DNA of 64,000 nt. Source: Sambucus nigra (Eukaryota > Streptophyta > Magnoliopsida > Dipsacales > Adoxaceae). The notes under the pieces were generated by a model, which saw nothing but the letters and a program-made list of their open reading frames with translations, was not told where the DNA came from and ran no database searches. Positions 10,437-21,159 of the stretch are shown here, piece after piece. Every line of letters begins with the position of its first letter. Position 1 is the stretch's first letter. The position numbers and the translations under genes were made by a program. The stretch lies in the NCBI GenBank assembly GCA_949130495.1, contig OX422207.1, forward strand, positions 837,873,573-837,937,572, read 5' to 3'.

Positions 10437-11981
10437 TGACCAAGCGTAAATTCTTCTGAATTTAGCCCTTTAAGTTAGTGATTTTAATATCTCGAACAAG
10501 GTAATTGAACCATTTTTATTCCATATCACTCCATTGACTGTTTCTAATAATTTTCCCAAGTTTTCGTGTATTTCTGATGGATTTTTCAAAAATGGAGTGC
10601 AGGAAAGGAGAGAAAGAAACCAGAAGAATGGAGAAGATGAAAGGAAGAAAAGTCAAAGGGCAAAAGCATAAAGTTCTACTCAGAATTCGAATCCGACGCC
10701 TAAAGGGAAGTTGAAGAACATGACTTCACAAGAGCATCGGAAGAAACGACACTCAAATCGGAGTTCGAGATCAAAAGTTATGGCCAGTCAAAGATGAAAG
10801 GAAAAAGTCAACAAGGAAGAAATTCGGACCGATCCGGTGGGAACCGGACCGATCCGAAATGACCCAAGTCCAGTAGACCCCGGATGGATGACAAACCGAT
10901 GATAGCATAACCGATCCGATGGATATCGGACCGGTCCGGTAGAATAAAAAAAGAACCGATCCGGTGGCTAAAAAATGGACCGATCCGGTATATATCCGGA
11001 CCGGTTCGGTCATGCGAAAGCCTGGCATTTATTGTGAAGATTTTGACGTGCATAGCTGGTGAAAACTTGCGCAACAAGAGATTATGGATGTCAAATTCGT
11101 GTTAGTTTGTGCTATAAAAGCCCATGCCCTACCTCATTTTAAGGAGGTTGAATTCTAGGTTGGTTTTTGAGAGAGTAATTCAGAAGTTAGAAAATTTTTA
11201 CTTTCTTTGATAGGAGTTTTTCATGAACCCTAGTTTGTAAGGATTTCTGGATTCCAATTCTTTTCCTTCTGCTGAATTCAAGTAAAATAATTTCATTCTC
11301 TTGTTTGATTGTTTGCAAATTATTTCCAATGTTTTGTAGATCTATAATTATGTGTATGAATTTGTCTTCTAATCAAATTATGTCTAGCTAAATTCATAAG
11401 GGCTGGGGTACATGAACTCAATCCGAGGCAAATTACTTATATAGAAAATAAAAGGTAAATTAATTCCGATCGAATCGTGAATGAGAATTATACAAACATA
11501 GTCAATCTTTTAATCTCTCTTGCCCTAGGTACTTGAGATGTTTAAGAACGCTTTCCGAGTATAATTATCCATTCACCGCTTTATATTTACCTTTGATTTC
11601 ATATGATGAGGGATAGATCCTTCATATATGTAATGCTTAGGATTTATAAAGGCTGGATTTAGTCAAGAATTTTAATTTTCAATTCTAGTATTCTATACGA
11701 TAATTCGTTAAGGTTTGAGGGATTGCACCCTACCCCATTTTCCCTCATTTGTCAATCTAATTTCTTCACAATTTTTTTAGGGTTTTTGAAGTCCCAATCA
11801 TCAATCACCTTTTTATTTCTTTGAAGGAATCATTCTAAGATTTAATAACTTTCCCTATAAATAGTGCCAATTTTTTATCCATGTGGATACGATCCCGACT
11901 TGTCGGATTATTACTAACGCGACAGGCTTGCACTTGAGCCTAGAGAAAACGCACTTTTGAGACAAATTCTTATTCGTGTCA
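10437..11981 (+). repeat. Athila right (3') LTR
   Basis: It starts TGACC after the PPT and ends TGTCA at 11981, about 1545 bases. Bases 10661-11981 align with 1-1321. It carries the same palindromic boxes (10826-11010) and TATA box (11113-11120). If the other PPT-like word were used, the LTR would start at 8980 (TGACA) and be about 3.0 kb. The truncated left LTR cannot settle this. Confidence 0.8.
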
Positions 11982-13260
11982 CTAGGCTAGCCTTAGAAAC
12001 CAGGACATGTATCAGGAGAACAGTCCTAGTGGAAATTTTTCTACAGCCAACGATTGAAGGTGCAGATGGAACACTTGGCCCATGCTTATATATAATCAGG
12101 GAAGCTTCACTCTATTCAGATTAATTAAAGAGGAAGAGATGCCAGCGGCAAAATAAGAAAGGAAGAAGTTGAGGTATAGAGCTACAAAATTCACTGTCAT
12201 CGGAGACACCTTGTACAAAAATGACTTTTTCTCCCTTTGCTCATATGTGTGCGCCCGTCGAAGGTTCCACGTATCTTGTAAGATATGCACGAAGGGTTTT
12301 ATTCAAGCCATATTGGGAGTAGGTCATTAGCAAAGAGGATAGTCACATGGGGGTACTGGTGGCCGACCTTAGTAAAGGATGCTACGGTATATGTGAAGAA
12401 ATGCGATAAACGTCAGAGGTTTGCCACCATCCCTCATCATCCCCATCAGCCTATGACCTCCATCACATCCCCATGGCCATTTGTAGTTTGGGGAATCGAT
12501 TTGGTAGGACCCTTGCCTAGGGCTATCAATAACTATCAATACTTGATCGTAGCAATTGATTATTTTTCTAAATGGGTGGAAGTGGAGCCAATGGTCACAA
12601 TTACCGAGCAGAAGACCTTTCAGTTCATCTTGAAGAACATCATATGTAGGTATGGACTCCCCAAAACCCTTATCTCAGATAACGGGACTCAATTCAAGAA
12701 TATATCCTTGGAGAAATACTGCGAAAGGGTGAGGGTCAAACAGTTCTTCTCTACCCCATGCCGGACTCAGGATAATGGGAAAACTGAGGTTACAAACAGA
12801 ATAATACTAAACAAGATTAAGAAAAAACTCAAGGAGGCAAAAGGAAGATGGGTTGAGGAGATATACGCTGTGATGTGGGCCTATAGGACAACAACAAACA
12901 CTCCTACCAGGGAAACCCCTTTTATGTTGGCATATGGCTCGGAAGCCATCATCCCCACCGAAATTGGGGTTCCCACTCACAGAGTTCAAATGTATGACCC
13001 CCAGAGAAATATGAAAGAAATGAGACTTGATCTAGACTTGATTGAGGAAATAAGAGAAGACGCTGAGATAAGATAATCAGACTACCAATAGAGGACTTCC
13101 AGGTTTCACAAATAGAGGGTAAATCAAAGGTCGATCGCTGTGGGAGACCTAGTCCTAAAAAAGACATGGCGAAAACCTAACAAGCTCCACCCAAATTGGC
13201 ATGGTCATTGATGAAGTTGTCCCTGGAACCTATAGACTAGAGAACCTTGAGGGTGAATGG
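11982..13260 (+). pseudogene. pol: Tat-type RNase H tail and integrase, broken
   Basis: Bases 11982-12284 encode, with frameshifts, the RNase H-integrase linker (LASALETRTC, VLVEIFLQPTIEG, then KLRYRATKFTVIGDTLYK). From 12285 a 263-residue open frame holds the zinc finger (H..H near the start, CDKRQR), the core aspartates in WGIDLVGPLP and ISDNGTQF, and the glutamate in KTEVTNR. The AIDYFSKWVEVEP block is characteristic of Tat-type integrases. The frame stops at 13074-13076. The C-terminal domain (VGDLVLKK.W) continues to about 13260 with stops. Confidence 0.88.
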
Positions 13261-13840
13261 TAGGGATGACCTTCCATTCACTCTCAAGAAAGACGAGGGA
13301 GGACTTTGTTAAAAAATATCATTAGTTTGGTGGATAACCAACCTCGGCTAAGATGAGGGTTAATGGTAGGGATGACCCTGCATTCACTATCAAGAAAGAC
13401 GAGGGAGGACTTTGTTTAAAAACACCATTAGTTTGGTGGATAACCAACCTCAGCTAAGATGAGGGTGAATGGTAGGTATGACCTTCCATTCACTCTCAAG
13501 AAAGACGAATGAGGACTTTGTTTAAAAACATCATTAGTTTGGTGGATAACCAACCTCGGCTAAGATGAGGGTGAATGGTAGGGTTGACCCTCCATTCACT
13601 CTCAAGAAAGACGAGGGAGGACTTTGTTTAAAAACACCATTAGTTTTGTGGATAACCACCCTTGGCTAAGATGAGGGTGAATGGTACGGATGACCCTTCG
13701 TTCACTCTTAAGAAAGATGAGGGAGGACTTTATTTAAAAACACCATTAGTTAGTTTGGTGGATAACCAACCTCGGCCAAGATGAGGGTGAATGGTAGGGA
13801 TGACCCTCCATTCACTCTAATACTAGCTGAGGGAGGACTT
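13242..13840 (+). repeat. 106-bp tandem repeat, about 5.5 copies
   Basis: The anchor GGACTTTGTT recurs at 13301, 13407, 13513 and 13619, with variants at 13725 and 13835, giving a period of 106 bases (110 for the last). Each unit holds GATGAGGGTGAATGGTAGG and GTGGATAACCAACCTCGGC. Arrays between integrase and the 3' LTR are common in Tat/Ogre elements. Confidence 0.92.
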
Positions 13841-14215
13841 AGAGGCACATCAGTACAAATCATAAAAGTGGCAATATAGAAGACTAAAAGAAAAGGATGG
13901 AACTTTCATAACAAAAATTAAGAGTTACAGTACATGTTCAAAAGAAAGTCAAATACAAGATTTAAAAGTAGAGGGTATACGCCACAAACGGCCACCCTAA
14001 TAAGCAACGTCAGAAGGCAGATGCCTATCATCGTCGGGAAGAGTCCCCTCAGTAACCATAGCAAAAGGCCGATCCTCAGACATACCGGTGCCTTCAACAT
14101 TTATTTGAGATTACACGTGAGCTAGAGCCTCGGAGATCAAGGGTTTGTCTAGATCCACTGCCTCTAAAGAAGGAAGGATAGATGATACTGGATCAGTAAA
14201 CTTCAAGACAACCCA

Positions 14216-16430
14216 CTAACAGGCCGTCTTGATTCCCTTCTCCAAGTATTCAAGACCGAAGCCTTGGAATTTGTTGAAGAGTTTATAGGCCTCCACAACA
14301 TCAGCCTCAGCCTTTTGGACGACTACAGCAAGATCGTTCTTCAATTGGGTGCCCCGGTTGGTCAAAGCCTCATCCTTGGATATAATGAGGTTGTCCATTA
14401 GCTTTAGTTGAGAAGCATGATCTTTTGTAAGCTCACCCAGAACCCTCGCATGCTCGACCTTCACATTCTTAATCTTAGCCTTTATAGTATCCAACTTAAT
14501 CTTCAAGTCGTCCTCATGTGGAATATCTCTCTCGACCTCGTGAAACTTATGTTGGTTCTTGGCCATCCACTTGGTATTAGCGGTGAAGGCGCAGATAGAC
14601 TGTAAAAGACGAGAGAAAGGTCATATTGAAGGGCTGAGGGAACAGTTAGTAAAATATTGGTGAATCAAAATTAAAGGATAAAAGAAATACCTGAGCCAGA
14701 GTATGAAGCCTAAAGTCATAAACTTTAGTCGGTGAATTCTTGGCTAAAAATTCATAATCTGAAGCCGATGGTGCTGATAACATGGAGGCCTTGGCAGCTC
14801 TCATGTTGGCAAATAGAGAGGTAGGTTCAGCCTTCAGGAAGGTCAAGTTAGACGACTAGTAGGAGCCCATGCGCGAAGAAGAACTAGCTCACTAGGTATT
14901 TGTCTGTGGGACCTCCACCCTTTTCCTTGCATGAGAATTAGGCCAAGTACCAATAGGGGCTTCTAGCTCCTTCCGCTTGCGGGTCTCAATAGTCAGCTCC
15001 ACTAGGGTCGACCCTCTTGCCTTTGTCTTCTTATGGGTCAGCTAAGGCTCTCTACCTTTCTTTTTGCCCAGGCCAAACATCAATATAGGGGAAGTCATTT
15101 CTCAAAGTTGATCAGATATGTTTGGAAGCCGATCTGAAAAAATGAGACGACACATTCGATACAAGCAACAGTAATGAGGGAACACTTAGAAAATATTGAA
15201 ACAAAAGAAACTCACGTAATTCTGTCAATTGGTCAACCCTCAGACCAGCTTCTTTGAGGAAATGAGGGGTCATTAAATATTCAAACTTGGGTATCTCACC
15301 TTCCTTCCCTTGGTCCCTCAGATAGTCGGCTATAGCCCTTCCATCCAAGCTAAGTCCAGGGTCTGACCTTACTTTCATGGAGGGGTTAGACCATTCCCTT
15401 GGGACCCTCGGGCAGTCTTCAAGGGGATCAACCCCGGCGAGGAATTCCCAATCCCCAAAAATGAAGAAGAACCTCTTCTTCCAATCATGGTTGGAAGTTT
15501 GTGCTACGTGAAGAAGTTTTTTGTCTAACCTCCTTGCCCCTAGATGGAAATATCCAGGTTTCTTGGATGAGGAGGTTATGTTGTAGCAGGCCAGGAATAA
15601 ATCCACTGAGGGCTCATCAGTAAAACGTGTTTTTCCAGAGGGAGATGTATCATAGGATGGTCCTCAAGGAGTTAGGAGGAAGTTGAGAAGGAGAAACCCC
15701 AATGGCAGAAAGTATGCCAACTATCATAGGATGAAGAGGGAACCTAACTCCGACCCTGAACATCTGCTCGTAAACATTAACTTCTCCTTCTCCTTTTCCC
15801 CCTGGAAGACCCTCTCATCTTCATTCGGTATCCCCATGTTTATGTTAGGCTTTGTACTAAAGAAGTGCCTCCATAGTAAGATGTTATAATCCCTAACAGA
15901 CGAGATAAAAGACGATGCTCCTGAGGTGTTAACCCGATAATTATTGGAATCCTCATTATTATCCTCGACTCTCTCGACCTCATTGTATATCGTAGGTCTA
16001 TCTGGAAAAGTGACCTAGAAAGAAAAGGGGGACATGACTATCACATGGACAGCCTCAGGATGAACTGTTCCCTCGGCCTATCGGCTTGGGATAAGTATTT
16101 GTGAGTCTTTCCTCCCAGAAGTCCTAACACCCATAGGAGACGATGCTCTGGCATCCATTTCCTCTTTTGCCTCTGACACTCGGCTGGACGATAGGAAGAC
16201 CCAAAGGACTGAGATGGTAAAATTATGGCTAATGGAATTGGGAAAATGGGTCGTACCCAAATAGGGTCGGCCCTACGTCTACGCTCGTCCTCTTCCTCTA
16301 TTCTCATGATCTCTAAAAAGAACCTCTCTCTAAAAGATGGAAACTCCTCGGTTAAATCATAAAGCCTTTGGAGCATTAATATGAAGACCCTACACTTGAG
16401 GAATTTTCTCAAATAAACTACAAACAAGTT
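14216..16430 (-). pseudogene. Antisense ORF of the Tat element (Transposase_28-like plus coiled coil), broken or spliced
   Basis: Coding blocks on the minus strand run from about 16430 down to 14216. The first (16427-16041) covers an acidic/basic helix, then SSRVSEAKEEMDARASSP in another frame. The block around 15800-15660 reads VNVYEQMFRVGVRFPLHPM then GILSAIGVSPSQLPPNS. The next (15606-15220) contains FFFIFGDWEF. Together these fit the domain named putative gypsy type transposon (Transposase_28, PF04195). Two short blocks (14846-14690, 14566-14216) end in a charged, coiled-coil-like C-terminus. The blocks could be exons, but stops at 15650-15600 show decay. Antisense ORFs between integrase and 3' LTR are known in Tat/Retand elements. 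Their function is not established. Confidence 0.65.
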
Positions 16431-16875
16431 AAATAGTTGACCAAGTTGACTTTTGGATTGAACCTAGAGAAATGAAAGGTTTTTGTGGATGAATGCCCAA
16501 AAACATGAAGAACAAGATTCACCAGAGAAGAAGACCGAAAGTTCACCGGAGAACCTCAAAATGCCAAGACTCAAGGCAGAACCACCATTAGATAGTGGAA
16601 GAGGAACTAGGGAAAGTCTATTGCCCAATATCTAGCCCTATAACTGCCAAAGGAAGGTGGGTTCACACGCCAGAAAAATGTAAAACAATCAAGAAAATGT
16701 GCAGGAAATACCCAAAGCAGAAACAAAAGAAAATGGAGGATAAAAGGGAAATTAGGGCAGAGAAGTTACCTGGGGGTGAACTTTAAAGCTAAAAAAATCT
16801 TGGAACGCTGGAGAAAAGGTAGAAATTACAGAGATGGCATTCGAGCTGCTAAAACTAGAGAGAGAACGTGTGCAC

Positions 16876-16942
16876 GAAGAAGAAGAAGAAGAAGAAGAAG
16901 AAGAAGAAGAAGAAGAAGAAGAAGAAGAAGAAGAAGAAGAAA
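16876..16942. repeat. (GAA)n microsatellite
   Basis: An almost pure GAA run of about 21 units, broken only at its 3' end. It yields poly-Glu, poly-Ser or poly-Leu reading frames that I do not count as genes. Confidence 0.97.
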
Positions 16943-17045
16943 GAGCATTTGAAAAAAGGTTAAATAATTTTTCATTAGTAGGCCCACTAACCAAAGCCGT
17001 GCACATCCCACGAGGAGAATCATTATTAGGGCACAAAGTCCCAAG

Positions 17046-17863
17046 TGTGGTGTGAAGCCGTCATTTCTAGGGAACACAAATAAAGATTGACACCTAAAAA
17101 GACGTCAATTAACTTGACAAATCTCACTCATCAACCTGACCACTCATTTGACATCCAAAGACAATATTACCCCTTAGCCATCTCAACAGCATCGATGACT
17201 AAGGGCTAGGGTATGATCGATATGCCAAAATACATCCTCGGTCAGGATGAGGGTAGCCCCCGTCCTAGACGAGGGCTCAACTCTACTACCCCCTAGGGCT
17301 CATACTTAAGATGGAGGGTCGTACTGAAGATGGGGGGTCGGACGTGCTGACCCCATTATCGGTGACAAAACTCTGGGCAGGTCGACCCCACTATTTACTT
17401 TGACCTGAGCCCAAGCTCGTGGAGATAGAAGCCTTGTCTTTTGGGGTGACCAAGCGACTAGCCAAACCTAGGAGGGGACGACAGTACAAAGCCTACATCC
17501 AGCAGTTAGGACCCAATATGCCAGCATCAACCTCATCCTCGGCCTGTCATCATAAGCCTAGGGTAACATCATCATGGCGCGTGATTTGGGAGATATGTGG
17601 GACAATGCGCATGGGATTCATGTATCACGTGGACTAGACTATTATAACAATATTATCCCCTCATGTGAGGGAATATTATGTCAACATTAACCACAAGTGT
17701 ACCAGCCAGGTGTCAACAGGTGGTTGGCTAGGTCATCATTCACATGCTTAATGCATGCTTGGGGGGTACACTACTTTCCCCAAGCCCTATATATACTTGT
17801 CATCTTCAACCTAGTAAAGGGATCGGTAATAAAAACCCTAGCAAGAACTCTTCTTATACATAC

Positions 17864-17906
<43 letters not shown>

Positions 17907-18120
17907 AACTCATAAGGATTGTATCACAAGTCCATTAGGGCCCTTATTATATAGTGAAGATCACTCACAGCACAATGGATGTAGGCGTAGATACGTTGAA
18001 CCACTATGCATCATTGTGTTCATACCTCTTTTACTCACCTCCTTCTATATACGTACATACATATATAACTCTCTTACTGCCACTGTTGCTATTGTTTGAG
18101 CTCATCATCTCTTATCTGGT
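17046..18120 (+). repeat. Probable Tat 3' LTR, ends uncertain
   Basis: After the antisense gene comes noncoding sequence with LTR-like layout: a TATA-like stretch (CCTATATATACTTG near 17797), AATAAAAACCCTAG, a (TA)n(GA)n microsatellite at 17865-17905 and a late ATGGATGTAGGCGTAGATAC word near 17973. That word resembles the 3' part of Tat/Retand LTRs. The start near TGTGGTGTGAAGCC (17046) and the end at the junction with the next LTR (about 18120) are guesses, because the partner LTR is outside the window. Confidence 0.5.
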
Positions 18121-19510
18121 ATGCCCCATTCATGATTTGGATCAATGGATTGCATTTTACAACCATTTTTCCAAAAAATCTACACGAAATTGCGAATTGG
18201 CAGGTCCATTTCCCTACCTATCAGTAGTGTGCCTAGGGGAACCAATTGATTGGCAGGGCTAGGTCTATTCCAATTGGCACCTCTGACCCTATAAATAGAG
18301 GGCATAATCTTACTCTCAAGGTACACCTCAGATCCATCAGCCTCAGTGATCTCAGTACTATTCTCTCAAAATCAATGCGGTTTCCATATCCAAATCTATT
18401 TCCAACATTCCCCTTTCCATCATTCTCTTAACAAACTTATTAAATTACCTCCCCCCTCCTCACACCACTTTCATCCAAGTTTAAGGGCATCCCTTCAACA
18501 TCCAAGATCAAGCTCAAGATCTCCAAGAAGGTCCAGTCTCTCACTCTCTCTCTAAATTCTCTTAAATTTTGCACTAGATTATTTCATTATTTACTTTAGC
18601 ACTTTATTCCTTTAAACCACATACATTAATATACCATTTTATTAATATTATTCAACATACTTTATTTTCTATATAAAAAAACAAAACCAAGAAAAAAGGG
18701 TTTTACTCATAAATTCCAAGCGGGAATTCTCACATTTTTCTCACACCAAAGCACCTTTTTCTACACACACGTATATATAAGAGAAATCCCTGGTTGGATT
18801 TATGGGATAAACCCCGCCCTTATGATATATGCGAACTACATGGACTTTGATGCCTTTATAGGCTACGTAGGCATCTTGGGCTAAAACTCGAGACTCGAGT
18901 CCAATTTCACAAATTTTCCAATTTTTTAATTTTCCCAGTTTCACATTTGTCACCTTTTCATCTATACATTATATATATACATTATGTTTATGATCCGTAT
19001 TGGAGATTTATCCAAACATGTATTATAGTTGCATCATAACGATTAATATCTCGATAAACGCTTACATCGTATTTTTTAGATATTATTTTGGGAACATTCC
19101 TGTGGATGACCTCACTCTATCTCTCCCATGGTATGACTTGGGCGATTTAGATCTCCATTATAAACACACACACTCCACGAAGAAATAAAGTAAAACAATA
19201 ACACAAAACTATGAGAGACCGAAAGGACGGGATGGGTGCCTAACACCTTCCCATTCCGTAAGTTAGCCCCCGAACCTTCGAACTATTAGTTTTGTAAGCA
19301 TCAGTTTGTATTTGATGGCGCTCTCTCGAGGAGGCGACATTTTCTCTTGCACATTTTATGCAAAATAGACTGGCGACTCCATCTCTTTATATTCACCCCA
19401 CACAGATGACGGTCGAAGCTCTCCTAGAGTAAAGAGGGCACTAGACTTTTCTCCCCCTTTTTTTCCCCGCCCCTGCGGGAGAGAGAGGGAGATTTTGGGG
19501 ATGGCCACGG
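18121..19510 (+). repeat. Ogre-like left LTR, 5'-truncated
   Basis: It aligns with the right LTR from about 30514, beginning at GATCAATGGATTGCATT. Shared landmarks are TATAAATAG (18290-18298 and 30686-30694), ATCAAGCTCAAGATCTCCAA and GATGGCGCTCTCTCGAGG. The upstream part present in the right LTR (29751-30513) is missing here. The truncation point falls in the LTR's own 169-bp tandem repeats. The 3' end is set just before the PBS-like word at 19511. Confidence 0.78.
18290..18298 (+). promoter_or_regulatory. TATA box of the Ogre-like left LTR
   Basis: TATAAATAG is followed by AGGGCATAATC and conserved at 30686-30694 in the right LTR, where the flanking sequence also aligns. Confidence 0.6.
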
Positions 19511-19528
19511 TGGCGACTCTTCTGGCGA
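19511..19528 (+). other. PBS-like site for tRNA-Arg
   Basis: TGGCGACTCTTCTGGCGA is complementary to the 3' end of a plant tRNA-Arg at about 15 of 18 positions, and is preceded by GATGGCCACGG, as is usual before Ogre PBS sites. A second, weaker candidate (TGGCGACTCCA) lies at 19371-19381. Because the right LTR also contains TGGCGAC at that place, that candidate is more likely inside the LTR. Confidence 0.6.
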
Positions 19529-20717
19529 GTAATTTTCATAAGAGTAACAGACTCTGTTTGCATGGGTGTTATTATTCTGTTGTGTGCATATGCACCTATG
19601 TGTATGTTCCCTATTTTCTCCTCTATTATTTCTTGCACATATATACCTCATGTTTATAACACTTCTCACTCACACACTTGTAGATACTCTCCATGTACAC
19701 TTCACACTATGTGAACATAGGACCCGTTATATACACATGTTGCACACACCACTTAGAGTATCCATGTTTAGGTGTCACTAACACACACCTCCACTTATCA
19801 CACTTATATATATCCATGATCACTTACACTTATCACACACAACTTGTAGTTAATCCATGCTTAGTTTCACAACCACACACTCACTTGTAGATAGTTACAC
19901 ATCACTCAATCTCTCATATCCATACTTAGTATAATTTCCATGCTCCATGCTAGGTTTATTTTTATACTTGTACAATAATGCTCATACTGCTAAATAAAGA
20001 TATTCCGTCCATAATATACTAATCAAGAATCATGTATTTTGCACACTACATCACAAAAGAGCATGGCTACTGACCAAATGTTGTCCCATAACTGGGGGGG
20101 GGGGGGGGGGGGGGTCATTTCGTGATGGGCGTTGGTGGGGCAAGTCACACTTAGCCTAAGCGATATGACTCTCACCTTCCAAAGGCCAAGTACCTTCGAC
20201 GTATATCGAACAGTTCTCCTTGCATCGTACTGCTTGACCGAAGTCATGACGAGAGTTATATTATAGGGAACTCGTACACATACGTTGAGTATATCGAATT
20301 CTCTCTCACACGTATTGTCCCCATGAGGTATAAAGTGAGGCAATTCCCGTACACTCAGGTATATCAAACGGCTTGTCCAGACGTAACGATTACCCTTAAA
20401 AGCAAGATGTATATCATGGAAGTCATGCCAAAGGGGCGAACCCTTCCAATTAACCCAACAACTACATACCGTCATATAGGCGTCAAACCTAGGGCACTCA
20501 TATTTAGCCGATTTATACCCGAGTCTGCCAAAATGACGGGTCGGCATGCCGCCCAAATTTTTGCGCGATTTCATCTTTTTTCAAAACGGGACCCTGTCTA
20601 GGAGTCTAGTAACAAACCCAACCCTGTTTTTACATCTTTTTTAAACCCAAGTTTCCCAGGCTCGGGTCCCGTTTGGAATTTTTTTTTAATTTAGGTAAAC
20701 CTAATATAAGTGAAAAC

Positions 20718-20807
<90 letters not shown>

Positions 20808-21159
20808 CTGAGACCTGTCTCTCGTTTTTCCTCTTTCTTCACCAAAAGTGTCAAAAACATTTTCCCTCTTTTATCAAAAAACAAAAAAAATGCATTTTTC
20901 CTCCTTTTTACCTAAAAACATTTTGTCCTACCCCTTTCCAAAAAAATGTCAAAAATATTTTCCTCCCTTTTTCAATAATAACAAGTTTCCCCCTCTATTT
21001 CAAAAATAAATTTGAATTTTTCTCCTTCTCAAGTCAATCGCATACCCGACCCTTGGCCTGGCTCCCTATTGGCTTTGGTCTTTCGTCGAACCTCCCCGAA
21101 GATCCATTACTTCCCTCACTACTTCCTCCAAGTCTAAAATTTATCTTCATCCTCTTTCC
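19529..21159 (+). other. Ogre-like 5' noncoding region with poly-G and (AAT)n tracts
   Basis: No coding homology is seen. A CA/CAT-rich stretch runs to about 19920. A pure run of 21 G lies at 20094-20114, and an (AAT)n microsatellite of about 29 units at 20718-20806. Pyrimidine-rich sequence follows up to the gag ATG. Ogre-type elements often have a long leader here. Confidence 0.6.

Larger units (their letters stand above)
1..11981 (+). mobile_element. Athila-lineage Ty3/gypsy retrotransposon, left end cut by the window
   Basis: The order is LTR, PBS, gag, protease, RT, RNase H, integrase, env-like ORF, PPT and LTR, all on the plus strand. Bases 1-1321 match 10661-11981 with no net length change. 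Three features fit the Athila branch of Ty3/gypsy: a PBS complementary to plant tRNA-Asp, the protease-region motif ILGRPFLATA, and a third ORF between integrase and the 3' LTR. By eye the two LTR copies differ at about 50 of 1321 positions (about 96% identity), so the insertion is fairly young. The coding region nevertheless carries many stops. The base after the right LTR resumes a Tat pol reading frame, so this copy is nested in another element. The expected 5-bp target duplication cannot be tested because the left end is outside the window. Confidence 0.93.
11982..18120 (+). mobile_element. Tat/Retand-type Ty3/gypsy element, 3' part
   Basis: Immediately after the Athila LTR a Tat-type pol frame resumes, so Athila interrupted it. 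Downstream come integrase, a 106-bp tandem repeat block, an ORF on the opposite strand typical of some Tat elements, and a probable 3' LTR. The 5' LTR, gag and most of pol lie off the left of the window. The right end is cut off at the junction with the truncated LTR of the Ogre-like element at about 18121. Confidence 0.8.

Noticed and set aside
16834..17055. Open frame with a long poly-Glu tract
   Set aside because: It exists only because of the (GAA)n microsatellite. The opposite strand gives equally open poly-Ser and poly-Leu frames, and there is no family match.
20630..20915. Poly-Ile open frames
   Set aside because: They come from the (AAT)n microsatellite and its complement.
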